DNA of 64,000 bases, from positions 2,001,001 to 2,065,000 of the forward strand of contig NZ_CP026118.1 in the NCBI RefSeq assembly GCF_004101865.1, read 5' to 3'. The translations under genes and the position numbers were made by a program. The notes under the pieces are model-generated. The model worked only from the letters and a program-made list of their open reading frames with translations, did no database searches and had not been told where the DNA came from. Source of the DNA: Halobacillus litoralis (lineage in GTDB: Bacteria > Bacillota > Bacilli > Bacillales > Halobacillaceae). Shown piece by piece: positions 18,829-27,156 of the stretch. Within the stretch, counting starts at the first letter, position 1. Each line of letters starts with the position of its first letter.

Positions 18829-19794
18829 GTGTTAAAACAGCGTTTTTTTGTTATGATCAGCCTTATATTTATACTTACACTGGCCACCGCTTGTAATAGT
18901 AGTGGTTCTGAAAATAGTGAAGATAGCGAAGATAGCGCAGGTGAAAATACGGAAGGATCGAGCGAACGCACTTTAGAGCACGCCATGGGTGAAGTGACCA
19001 TTCCTGCTGAACCTGATCGCATTTTAGCTCCATACTTAGAAGATTCGTTAATCGCCTTAGGAGAGCAGCCTGTCGCTCAATGGTCCATTGGCGATACAGT
19101 TCTTGACTATTTACAGCCCCAGCTTGAAGGTGTACCGAAAATCGGCTGGGATTTACCCATAGAACAAACGATAGAACAGAACCCCGAACTGATCATCTTC
19201 AGTGCCCCATCCTCTTTACAAAATGGAAGTTATGAAGATTATCAAAGCATTGCTCCTACTTATGTGTATGAAGAGGGGACAAGTGCAGATTGGCGTGAGC
19301 AATTGACGCAAATGGGTGAGATTTTGAACAAACAGGAGGAAGCCGAACAAGTTCTTTCTGATTTTGATGAAAAAGTAAAAACTGCTCAATCCAGTTTAAA
19401 AGAAAGCATTGGTGATGAATCGGTTGCTTTCATCTGGACAACTGGCGAACAATTCTACGTTTTTGACAATACGCGCTATGGAGCAGAAATCTTATATAAT
19501 GAAATGGACGTCACCCAACCTGAATTCATTCATAATCTGCCAGAACCCGAAGAACAGTGGAACCCTATTGCCTTGGAGAAACTTGGACAAATGGATGCTG
19601 ACCATGTTTTCTTAATCGGACTCGAAGGAGAACCCGGCCTTGAAATTTTGAAAAACAGTTCTGTATGGCAAAATACAAAAGCTGCTCAAAATGATCAAGT
19701 ATATGTGATGAATGAACCGAGCCACTGGACAATCGATGGAGTCATCGCCCACGGAATGACCATCGATAAAGTAGTCGAAACACTAACAAAATAG
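18829..19794 (+). CDS. Iron-siderophore ABC transporter substrate-binding lipoprotein
   Basis: 321 residues. Signal peptide of type II with lipobox LATAC (Cys about 22), then a very acidic Ser/Glu/Asp-rich linker (about 23-46), then a periplasmic-binding-protein class III fold starting RTLEHAMGEVTIPAEPDRIL. It captures a ferric siderophore outside the membrane and hands it to the divergently encoded permease pair. The start is GTG 18829 with TAGGGGGAT upstream. The Fur-type box lies over the promoter. The siderophore class cannot be read from sequence; the acidic linker fits a halotolerant host. Confidence 0.9.
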   Translation: MLKQRFFVMISLIFILTLATACNSSGSENSEDSEDSAGENTEGSSERTLEHAMGEVTIPAEPDRILAPYLEDSLIALGEQPVAQWSIGDTVLDYLQPQLEGVPKIGWDLPIEQTIEQNPELIIFSAPSSLQNGSYEDYQSIAPTYVYEEGTSADWREQLTQMGEILNKQEEAEQVLSDFDEKVKTAQSSLKESIGDESVAFIWTTGEQFYVFDNTRYGAEILYNEMDVTQPEFIHNLPEPEEQWNPIALEKLGQMDADHVFLIGLEGEPGLEILKNSSVWQNTKAAQNDQVYVMNEPSHWTIDGVIAHGMTIDKVVETLTK

Positions 19795-19804
19795 TTGATT
19801 TGTA

Positions 19805-19850
19805 AAGAAACGCGCAGACTTTTGTAAAGTCTGCGCGTTTCTTATTGTAT
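19805..19850 (+). terminator. Terminator of the siderophore-binding gene
   Basis: Perfect 18-bp stem AAGAAACGCGCAGACTTT with its complement and a TGT loop (19805-19843), followed by a T-rich tract. Confidence 0.88.
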
Positions 19851-19858
19851 TTTTTTCA

Positions 19859-19881
19859 TCGATATCGTATATTGATATCGA
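19859..19881 (+). promoter_or_regulatory. Palindromic operator upstream of padR-chrA
   Basis: TCGATATC-7 nt-GATATCGA is a perfect inverted repeat 26 nt before the padR start. PadR regulators commonly bind such dyads in their own promoter. The sequence is not the classical ATGT-N8-ACAT PadR site. Confidence 0.55.
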
Positions 19882-19906
19882 AGTTCGATAATGGAGGTGG
19901 ACATTC

Positions 19907-20236
19907 ATGTTAAGAGATTTCTTCTTAGGTTCTATCAAAATACACATCCTTTATCATGCAAGTGTAGAGCCTATTTATGGTGCCTATTTAATAGAGGAAT
20001 TGGCTTCTCACGGCTATGATATCAGTCCCGGCACATTATATCCCACGTTAAGACAGCTGCACTCTACTGGACTCCTTGAGAAATTCGAAGAAAACGTTGA
20101 TGGTAAAGTACGAAAATACTACACCATCACCCCCAAAGGAAAACAGGTACTAAAAGAAGGAAAACACCAAGTCCGTGAATTGGCAGAAGAAGTTCTCGGA
20201 AAAGATTGGAGGAATATCGATCATGAGCAAACCTGA
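19907..20236 (+). CDS. PadR family transcriptional regulator
   Basis: 109 residues, the short PadR class: a winged helix with IYGAYLIEELASHGYDISPGTLYPTLRQLHSTGLL and the wing KVRKYYTITPKGKQVL, then a short C-terminal helix for dimerisation. TGGAGGTGG is a strong ribosome binding site. It overlaps the start of chrA by 14 nt, so it most likely controls chromate transporter expression and its own. The effector (chromate or another anion) is inferred only from the neighbour. Confidence 0.9.
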   Translation: MLRDFFLGSIKIHILYHASVEPIYGAYLIEELASHGYDISPGTLYPTLRQLHSTGLLEKFEENVDGKVRKYYTITPKGKQVLKEGKHQVRELAEEVLGKDWRNIDHEQT

Positions 20237-21401
20237 AGGTTCTTTATTAGAAATTTTCAAAGCCTCTACTAAACTCGGATTCACCTCTTTCGGTGGCCCT
20301 GTTGCCCACCTGGCTTATTTCAAAGAAGAATACATCGATCGCAAGAAATGGCTCGACGACAAAATGTATGCAGACATCATCGCTCTATGCCAGTTTCTCC
20401 CCGGCCCTGCCAGCAGCCAAGTGGGAATCGCCATCGGTATGTTGCGTGGAGGTTTATTAGGGGGAATCGTTTCCTGGATCGGCTTTACGGTCCCATCCAT
20501 CCTCGTTTTAGTGATATTCGCGTTGTTGTATCAGTCATACGATCTCGGTGATGCAACTTTCATCCATAGCTTGAAGGTTGTCGCAGCAGCTGTCGTCCTT
20601 CACGCATTGATTGGTTTAGGAAAGAAGTTGACTCCTGACAAACCGCGGATTGCCATCGCCATGGTCTCTGCATTGATATTATTACTTTACCCCTCTGCAT
20701 GGATGCAAATCTTAATCATATTCGCGTGCGGGTTGTTTGGATGGAAGATGTTTTCCAGCCAAGCAGAATCGAAAATCCACCCCTTCCCGGTAACGTTTTC
20801 AAAAAAGTCCGGTCTCGCGTCACTCAGTATATTGGTTACGTTACTTATTGTGCTTCCGTTGATCGCAAAAAACACGGACAACATCCTTATTCAGTTATTT
20901 GACACCTTCTTCCGTGTTGGTTCCCTCGTATTCGGAGGTGGACATGTCGTTTTGCCAATGCTTGAACGTGAAGTCGTACCTACAGGGTGGCTGACGGCTA
21001 ACGAATTTCTTGGTGGATACGGAATGGCCCAAGCGGTACCAGGACCTTTATTCACATTTTCCAGTTATCTAGGGACGATGATTGAAGGGTTTGCCGGTGC
21101 AGTGGTCGCCACCGCTGGAATTTTCCTACCCTCCTTTTTATTTTTGATAGCGGCTTTACCTTTCTTAAATGAACTGAGAAAGCGTCCGGCTTTTCAAGGT
21201 GTGCTTACAGGCGTAAATGCCAGTGTCGTCGGTATCCTGCTTGCTGCTTTCTACGACCCTGTCATAACGAGCTCGATTTTGGAACCAGCAGATTTCGCAC
21301 TCGCTGCTGTCCTCTTCGCACTTTTACATTTTTTCAAAATCCCTGCATGGGCCACCGTATTGGTTGGTGTGGCAGCAGGTTCACTTCTTAATATCATGTA
21401 G
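20223..21401 (+). CDS. chrA: Chromate transporter, long-chain CHR family
   Basis: 392-residue membrane protein made of two homologous halves. The first has GFTSFGGPVAHLAYFKEEY and CQFLPGPASSQVGIAIG; the second has VGSLVFGGGHVVLPMLEREVV and AQAVPGPLFTFSSYLG. This duplicated arrangement is the long-chain ChrA type that exports chromate. ATG 20223 is chosen because GGAGG lies 10 nt before it inside padR; a longer frame starts at 20175. It is cotranscribed with padR and closed by a strong terminator that begins at its stop codon. Confidence 0.9.
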   Translation: MSKPEGSLLEIFKASTKLGFTSFGGPVAHLAYFKEEYIDRKKWLDDKMYADIIALCQFLPGPASSQVGIAIGMLRGGLLGGIVSWIGFTVPSILVLVIFALLYQSYDLGDATFIHSLKVVAAAVVLHALIGLGKKLTPDKPRIAIAMVSALILLLYPSAWMQILIIFACGLFGWKMFSSQAESKIHPFPVTFSKKSGLASLSILVTLLIVLPLIAKNTDNILIQLFDTFFRVGSLVFGGGHVVLPMLEREVVPTGWLTANEFLGGYGMAQAVPGPLFTFSSYLGTMIEGFAGAVVATAGIFLPSFLFLIAALPFLNELRKRPAFQGVLTGVNASVVGILLAAFYDPVITSSILEPADFALAAVLFALLHFFKIPAWATVLVGVAAGSLLNIM

Positions 21402-21446
21402 AAATATGGAACAAAAGTGATTCTTTTGTTCCATATTTCATTTTTT
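21401..21446 (+). terminator. Terminator of padR-chrA
   Basis: Perfect 17-bp stem GAAATATGGAACAAAAG with its complement, loop TGATT, then ATTTTTTAT. It starts at the last base of the chrA stop codon. Confidence 0.9.
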
Positions 21447-21530
21447 ATAATAAAAAATTCAGTTCTTTTGCAGGAAGTTCATAATAATAGTCGAACACTA
21501 TCAAAATATGACATCTGTGGGGGTTTTACA

Positions 21531-24347
21531 ATGGCTGAAGAACAAACCAGATATTCTCGTCTCGCGCAAATAACAAAGCTGATCAACACAAAGCTTGATT
21601 TACGCGAAGTATTAGAACACGTCGTAACAGCCATATCAGAAGAAATCGTGAGATGTGACTCCGTGGGCATTTATTTGCCCCGTGAAGATGGCACGTATCA
21701 AGGGTATGTTGGTAAACCCGCCCTCATTAATGGAATGTCCCTCGACATGCACATCGTCAATCCTCAATTCGATCTTTTAGCTAAAGAAGTCATCGAAACA
21801 GGAAAAGCGATTTACATTCCGGATACATCCAAAGATGACCGGCCTGACCAAAGAGCTGTTCAAGCATTCAAAATAAATTCCCTGCTGGTCGCACCTATTT
21901 CTTATGGGGACGAGCTATATGGGCTTGTATTTTTATTTGATTATGGGGCTCCCATGAATTTGACCACCTCTGAAATAGAGTCTGTCAAAGCTTATGTAAA
22001 TATGGCTGCAGTGGCGATAAGAAACGCGAACAACCTTACGAGGAAGGAAAAGTTGATTTCCGAAAAGCAATTATTACTGAATGTCACACGTGATTTGTCT
22101 CTCTGCTCTTCTCTCCAGGAAGCCCTGGACAAATGTTTTTACTATTTAGGAAAAGTCCTCGACAATCCTGACATCGGCGCCCACTTCATCGACCCTGTTT
22201 TGACACACAACCTCACACCCGCCAGTCTCAGTAAGGAAAGCGGCTGGTCAGAAGAGGAATGGAAAGAGACACACCAGCGTGTAAAATTCAAATATGAAGA
22301 AGACCTTGTTTTCCAGGAAGTCATTGAAACGAAACAATCGATTATGATCCCTGATGTGTATAAGGATCCCCGACCGAATCACGAGATTTGTAAAGATTTT
22401 GGTATCCAGGGACTATACATGATCCCTCTCGTGTCTATCGGCAAGGTTCTTGGCGCTGTGGCGATCGTCAACCTGAATAATACCGATCATGTCTACCCCG
22501 ATTCAAGTCGTCAGCTTGCTGAGTCCATCGTAGATACGACGGCCCCTGTCCTTTTCAACCTTCTTTATATGGAGAAACAAGAAATGATCATCCAAGAACG
22601 CACTTCAGAAATCACTCATAAAAATACAGAACTTGAGAATGCGATCGCTGACCTTAAACAACTCAGTCGTGAAAAGGCACTCATCTTGAATTCTGCAGGT
22701 GAAGGTATTTTCGGAATCGACCTGGATGGAGAAATCACTTTCGCCAACCCTTCGGCTACCGGCTTGCTTGGCTATGATAATGAAAAAGAAATCATCGGCT
22801 GCTCCTACAAGCAAATTTTCAACTGGGAGGACCTGGTTACAGATGAGGATACGTTTATTAAATCCTTTGAACACGTGCAGCATTTTGATGGTAGTGACCA
22901 TTTCTTCTCCACCAAAGAGGGGGGCTCCTTCCCGGTGGAATATGTCATTACCCCTCAAAAAGAAGATAACTTCACCGTCGGTTATGTGGTTACATTCAAG
23001 GATGTGACTTCGCGTAAGCAAATGGAGGAAAAGATTAAATACCACGCCTATTACGACAGTGTCACTAACATTCCGAACCGTGTTTTATTCCAGGATCGTC
23101 TAAACCAAGCGTTGAGGTATGCAGAACTGAATCAAAAGCCTGTCGCGATTATGTTCCTGGACCTTGACCGTTTTAAAAAAATCAATGATACATTCGGCCA
23201 TAGCTTCGGAGATAAAGTATTAAAGATGGTCGCTGAACGCTTGCAACAAGCCATTCCGAAAGAGGCGACTGTATCCAGGCAAGGAGGCGATGAATTCATC
23301 ATCCTTCTTCCTACTATTCAGCGTAAAGAGCATGCCGTGAACTGCGCGCAGCGTATTTTGCACACTTTTGATGAGCCTTTTACAGTAATGAATCAAGAAG
23401 TCGCGATTAAAACATCTATCGGAATCAGCTTATACCCTGAAAATGGAGAAAGTGCCGAAACATTGATCAAGCATGCAGATGTGGCCATGTACAAAGCCAA
23501 AGAAATGTCAGGTAACCAGTTTCAACTCTTTTTCCCTGACATTGAAAATAGAGCGGTAGAGCAAATACAGCTGGAAAATGATCTTTTTAAAGCTTTGCAG
23601 CACGACTGGGAATTCGAACTTTATTACCAGCCAAAATTTAATGTCCGAACCAATGAATTGATTGGTATGGAATCTTTGATTCGCTGGAATCATCCTCAGC
23701 TTGGGACACTTTCCCCCGCTCATTTCATCCCTTTGGCTGAAGAAACCGGATTGATCATCCCACTCGGTGAATGGGTCATCCGCAAAGCATGCTTACAAAT
23801 GAAGAAATGGTATGAGGATGGGCATAAGAACTTGGTCATCTCCGCTAATTTATCTCCACATCAGTTTAGTCAAAAGAACCTTGTGCCAATGGTCAAAGAA
23901 ATATTAATAGAAACCGGTCTGCCTCCTTTTCTTCTGGAATTGGAACTGACTGAGAACCTGATCATCCATAACACTGAACAAACATTGAAAACAATCGGGG
24001 AGTTGAAGGAATTGGGCGTCCAGATTTCCATAGATGATTTCGGGACTGGGTATTCTTCTTTAGGGTATTTAAAAGACTTCCCTGTAGATACGCTTAAGAT
24101 CGATAAATCTTTCATCGATGACATCACGACCAATTCCAACAACGCGGCTATTACAAAGACGATCATCACCTTAGCGGATAGCTTACACTTGAATGTGATC
24201 GCAGAAGGAGTGGAGGAAGAAGAACAAGCGAAGTTTCTCGCTGATCATGGTTGTCATTGGATCCAAGGCTTTTATTATAGCCGGCCACTTCAGTCCAAGG
24301 CATTTGAACATCATTTTTTAAAAAAATTCACTCAAAGGGGCTATTAA
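21531..24347 (+). CDS. Cyclic-di-GMP signalling protein, GAF-GAF-PAS-GGDEF-EAL
   Basis: 938 residues, no clear membrane segment. Two GAF-like domains (about 10-170 and 185-360), a coiled linker (TSEITHKNTELENAIADLKQ), a PAS domain (about 385-500), GGDEF (about 500-670) and EAL (about 680-935). The GGDEF signature is intact (RQGGDEFIILLP, about 585), which suggests diguanylate cyclase activity. The EAL motif reads ESL (about 713), a tolerated variant, and DDFGTGYSS (about 834) is intact, so phosphodiesterase activity is possible. ATG 21531 follows TGGGGG; an upstream in-frame ATG has no site. It ends 1 nt before the TPP enzyme start, so the two are coupled. The GAF domains suggest sensing of a small molecule. 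Confidence 0.92.
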   Translation: MAEEQTRYSRLAQITKLINTKLDLREVLEHVVTAISEEIVRCDSVGIYLPREDGTYQGYVGKPALINGMSLDMHIVNPQFDLLAKEVIETGKAIYIPDTSKDDRPDQRAVQAFKINSLLVAPISYGDELYGLVFLFDYGAPMNLTTSEIESVKAYVNMAAVAIRNANNLTRKEKLISEKQLLLNVTRDLSLCSSLQEALDKCFYYLGKVLDNPDIGAHFIDPVLTHNLTPASLSKESGWSEEEWKETHQRVKFKYEEDLVFQEVIETKQSIMIPDVYKDPRPNHEICKDFGIQGLYMIPLVSIGKVLGAVAIVNLNNTDHVYPDSSRQLAESIVDTTAPVLFNLLYMEKQEMIIQERTSEITHKNTELENAIADLKQLSREKALILNSAGEGIFGIDLDGEITFANPSATGLLGYDNEKEIIGCSYKQIFNWEDLVTDEDTFIKSFEHVQHFDGSDHFFSTKEGGSFPVEYVITPQKEDNFTVGYVVTFKDVTSRKQMEEKIKYHAYYDSVTNIPNRVLFQDRLNQALRYAELNQKPVAIMFLDLDRFKKINDTFGHSFGDKVLKMVAERLQQAIPKEATVSRQGGDEFIILLPTIQRKEHAVNCAQRILHTFDEPFTVMNQEVAIKTSIGISLYPENGESAETLIKHADVAMYKAKEMSGNQFQLFFPDIENRAVEQIQLENDLFKALQHDWEFELYYQPKFNVRTNELIGMESLIRWNHPQLGTLSPAHFIPLAEETGLIIPLGEWVIRKACLQMKKWYEDGHKNLVISANLSPHQFSQKNLVPMVKEILIETGLPPFLLELELTENLIIHNTEQTLKTIGELKELGVQISIDDFGTGYSSLGYLKDFPVDTLKIDKSFIDDITTNSNNAAITKTIITLADSLHLNVIAEGVEEEEQAKFLADHGCHWIQGFYYSRPLQSKAFEHHFLKKFTQRGY

Positions 24348-24348
24348 A

Positions 24349-25983
24349 ATGAAATCTGTTCGAGCTGTGTTGGACTATCTTGTTTCCGGGGATGTGTCCT
24401 ATATTTTTGGGATTCCTGCCGGGTCTGTGAATGCTTTCTTCGATGAACTCTATGATACACCATCCATCACGCCAGTCATCTGCAAACACGAAGGTGCGGC
24501 TTCTTATATGGCTGCTTCCTATGCTAAATACTCAAATTCGCTGGGGGTTTGTATTGGAAGTAGCGGTCCAGGGGCCACGAACTTAATAACAGGAGCCGCT
24601 AACGCCATGCGTGAACACCTTCCTGTGCTGTTCTTAACGGGATCTGTGCCGGTAAATACAGTCGGCTTGAACGCCTCTCAAGAATTGCATGCAGACCCAC
24701 TCTATCAATCTGTCACCAAATATAGCCAGAGGGTCGACCACGCAGAAGATTTACTTACTGAGGTCCATAAAGCTGTTGAAATTGCCCTGACTGGAGTACC
24801 CGGTCCAGTCCATATTGCTATGCCGATCGACGTCCAGCTCCAAGACATTTCAGCACCTCCATTCCCCACGTTCCCTGAACGTGCCCCCTTGATTCCGAAT
24901 GAGGAAGACATATTGGAAGCAGCGGAAAAGCTTGCCCGTTCAGAAAGCGGATATATTTTTGTCGGGCAAGGTACAAGAGGGTCCGTAGAAAGTGTCCTTG
25001 AATTAGCGGAAATGTTGAACTGGCCAATCGTAACCACACCACAGGCAAAAGGCTTCATTCCTGATACACATCCATTACTACGAGGGGTCTTCGGCTTTGC
25101 TGGACATGAAACAGCCTCTGCATTAATTAATGAGGAAGAAGCAGAAACTGTGCTCATCCTGGGTTCCAGTCTTGGTGAAACAGCCACCAACAACTGGAAC
25201 CCGAATATTACGAAAAATAAAGAAGTCATCCAGGTCGATTATGATGCCGCCGTTTTCAATCGTAAATACCCTGTAGACCTTGCTGTACATGGAGATATGA
25301 ATGTTACGATCCCCTGTTTGATCAAAAGTTTGAACAGCATGGGACTAAACCGGCTGTCCCTCCCTTCTCTCGAACGTATTACGCAGGTATTAACAGAAGA
25401 GTACAACACCCACAACGTGCTGCTCGCTCTTCAGGAGAACCTCCCGAAAGAAACAAGATTCACCATTGATATCGGGGAGTTCATGGCTTATGTTATTAAC
25501 CATATGGCTGTCCAAACATCTGACTCTTTTGATATCAACGTCCACTTCGGAGCAATGGGAAGCGGAATCGCCAGCAGCATCGGCGCCAAACTCGCCGATC
25601 CTGAACGTCCAACTGTCAGCATAACGGGGGATGGCTGCTTTTTCATGCACGGTATGGAACTTCTGACTGCAAAAGAATATGATATTCCTGTACTGTTTGT
25701 CGTCATGAATAACGCCCGTCTTGGAATGGTCCATCATGGCCATTCTCTCCAATATGACCGTGCTCATGAACGCTTCGCTCAAGAAAGTGTCGACATTTCA
25801 CAAATGGCAGCAACACTAGGGGTGCCTAATGTGCGTATAAATTCCCTTGAAGACATCAACGATGAAAACCTTTCCGCTGTGCTTACTTCTGCCGGTCCAG
25901 CTGTCCTGGAAGTTGCCCTCGTTGATGAGAACATCCCGCCTATGGGCGATCGAGTCAAATTTTTATCTTCATTCGGAAAGTAA
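24349..25983 (+). CDS. Thiamine pyrophosphate-dependent enzyme (acetolactate synthase-like)
   Basis: 544 residues with the three TPP-enzyme domains. The N-terminal domain has the catalytic Glu in CKHEGAASYMA and GSSGPGATNLITG; the middle domain follows (about 190-330). The C-terminal domain has the TPP/Mg motif GDGCFFMHG..VVMNNARLGMVHHG (about 425-470). The family includes acetolactate synthase, pyruvate oxidase and benzoylformate decarboxylase; the reaction here cannot be assigned. The start lies 1 nt after the stop of the GGDEF-EAL gene, with AAAGGGG inside it, so cotranslation is near certain. Neither alsD nor ilv genes are nearby. Confidence 0.85.
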   Translation: MKSVRAVLDYLVSGDVSYIFGIPAGSVNAFFDELYDTPSITPVICKHEGAASYMAASYAKYSNSLGVCIGSSGPGATNLITGAANAMREHLPVLFLTGSVPVNTVGLNASQELHADPLYQSVTKYSQRVDHAEDLLTEVHKAVEIALTGVPGPVHIAMPIDVQLQDISAPPFPTFPERAPLIPNEEDILEAAEKLARSESGYIFVGQGTRGSVESVLELAEMLNWPIVTTPQAKGFIPDTHPLLRGVFGFAGHETASALINEEEAETVLILGSSLGETATNNWNPNITKNKEVIQVDYDAAVFNRKYPVDLAVHGDMNVTIPCLIKSLNSMGLNRLSLPSLERITQVLTEEYNTHNVLLALQENLPKETRFTIDIGEFMAYVINHMAVQTSDSFDINVHFGAMGSGIASSIGAKLADPERPTVSITGDGCFFMHGMELLTAKEYDIPVLFVVMNNARLGMVHHGHSLQYDRAHERFAQESVDISQMAATLGVPNVRINSLEDINDENLSAVLTSAGPAVLEVALVDENIPPMGDRVKFLSSFGK

Positions 25984-26016
25984 ATGTGACTAATTGTTTA
26001 AACTTCCTTAAAAAGA

Positions 26017-26045
26017 TTGATTCTTTTTCACCCCCTCTTTATGAT
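26017..26045 (+). promoter_or_regulatory. Promoter of the PCYCGC lipoprotein gene
   Basis: TTGATT (26017-26022), 17-nt spacer, TATGAT (26040-26045), 31 nt before the chosen ATG. Confidence 0.6.
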
Positions 26046-26076
26046 AGAACTATTAAATCATAAAGGGTGTTTTATT

Positions 26077-26571
26077 ATGAAAATAAGTTGGCTGCTTATC
26101 ATCAGTCTCGTTCTTGGCAGCGTCTTGGCGGGCTGCTCCTCTCCTCAGGAAGAAGGAGGCCAACAGGACAGCGAAGAATCCCAAACTGAACACGTACATG
26201 GCGATATACGGGAAGAGACGGCTTCTCAAGACACATTACCAGCTTTCATGGAAGAAAAACCGGAAGAAATGCAGACACTTTATAAGGCTGTAGCCCAAAA
26301 TAAAGACTTGTTAGAAAATATCCCTTGTTACTGTGGGTGCGGAGAGAGCGTGGGCCACCGCGATAACTATGATTGCTTTGTCCACGAGAACAAAAAAGAT
26401 GGAAGCATCGTATGGGATGATCATGGAACGAAATGTGGCGTATGCCTGGAAATTGCTGCCCAATCCATCATTGATTATCAAGAAGGAAAATCCATAGAGC
26501 AGATTCGCAGTGATATCGATTCATCTTATGAAAATGGCTATGGTGAACCTACTCCCACTCCAGCTCTATAA
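26077..26571 (+). CDS. PCYCGC-motif lipoprotein
   Basis: 164 residues. Type II signal peptide with lipobox VLAGC (about Cys 19), acidic linker, then a cysteine-rich domain containing NIPCYCGCGESVGHRDNYDCFV and KCGVCLEIA. This is the family named for the PCYCGC motif, found in spore-forming Bacillaceae; its role is not established to my knowledge, and metal or redox binding is a reasonable guess from the six cysteines. ATG 26077 follows AAAGGGTG; an upstream in-frame ATG at 26017 lies inside the promoter. It has its own promoter and terminator. Confidence 0.85.
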   Translation: MKISWLLIISLVLGSVLAGCSSPQEEGGQQDSEESQTEHVHGDIREETASQDTLPAFMEEKPEEMQTLYKAVAQNKDLLENIPCYCGCGESVGHRDNYDCFVHENKKDGSIVWDDHGTKCGVCLEIAAQSIIDYQEGKSIEQIRSDIDSSYENGYGEPTPTPAL

Positions 26572-26579
26572 ACCCATAG

Positions 26580-26616
26580 AAAAGCAGGACTCATCATCTG
26601 AGAGTCCTGCTTTTTT
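26580..26616. terminator. Terminator after the PCYCGC lipoprotein gene
   Basis: Stem AAAGCAGGACTC / GAGTCCTGCTTT followed by TTTTTTA on the plus strand. If the minus-strand sigma gene reads through its frameshift, its stop at 26620-26618 abuts this hairpin, which could serve both. Confidence 0.85.
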
Positions 26617-26617
26617 A

Positions 26618-27138
26618 TTACGCTGTATAATAGTGCATCATTTCTTTATTGAATTTCCCCTTCATTACCTGCCTGGCACGGTGAAGTCTTGATTTAACAG
26701 CGGAGGGGAAATATTCAGTTCCAGGGCAATTTCTTTTTCCTGCATCTCTCTAATGTAGCTCAATTGAAAGACAGCTCGGAGTTTGGGAGTTAAAGTAATG
26801 ATTCGCTTTTTGACGTTTTCTTGTAAGTGATGATACTCACAAATCTGTTCTACGTCTGAAGACATATCGTCCCCTTTTGGCACAGGAAGCGGAAGCTCCT
26901 CTATAGGCAGAATCACCATCTTCTTCTCTTTCCTCAATAAGTCGATCGCTTTCCGGTGAGCAATCGTAGACAACCACGCCCCGACCTTCCCCACCTCCTG
27001 CACTTCATCAAGCTTGTCATAGGCTTTGATGAATGTTTCCTGCAGAATGTCTTCAGCAGAGCAATGGTTCTTGGTCACCTTCAAAGCTGTGTAATAAACA
27101 CGTTGATAATACTGTTCGTACATATTACAAAAGTCCAT
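26618..27138 (-). pseudogene. ECF-type RNA polymerase sigma factor, frameshifted in region 4
   Basis: As written the frame gives 157 residues ending SPPLLNQDFTVPGR (stop at 26665), with normal region 2 (YYQRVYYTALKVTKNHCSAEDILQETFIKAY) and the start of region 4 (LSYIREMQEKEIALELNIS). Inserting one C into the CCCC run of the coding strand (26708-26705) restores SAVKSRLHRARQVMKGKFNKEMMHYYTA, the normal recognition helix and tail of an ECF sigma factor, ending at 26618 with 173 residues. The break removes the helix that reads the -35 element, so the product as written should not recognise promoters. It is the last gene of the GntR/ABC operon, 18 nt after the permease. No anti-sigma gene is nearby. 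Confidence 0.78.
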
Positions 27139-27156
27139 GACTCATCCTCTTTCCCT

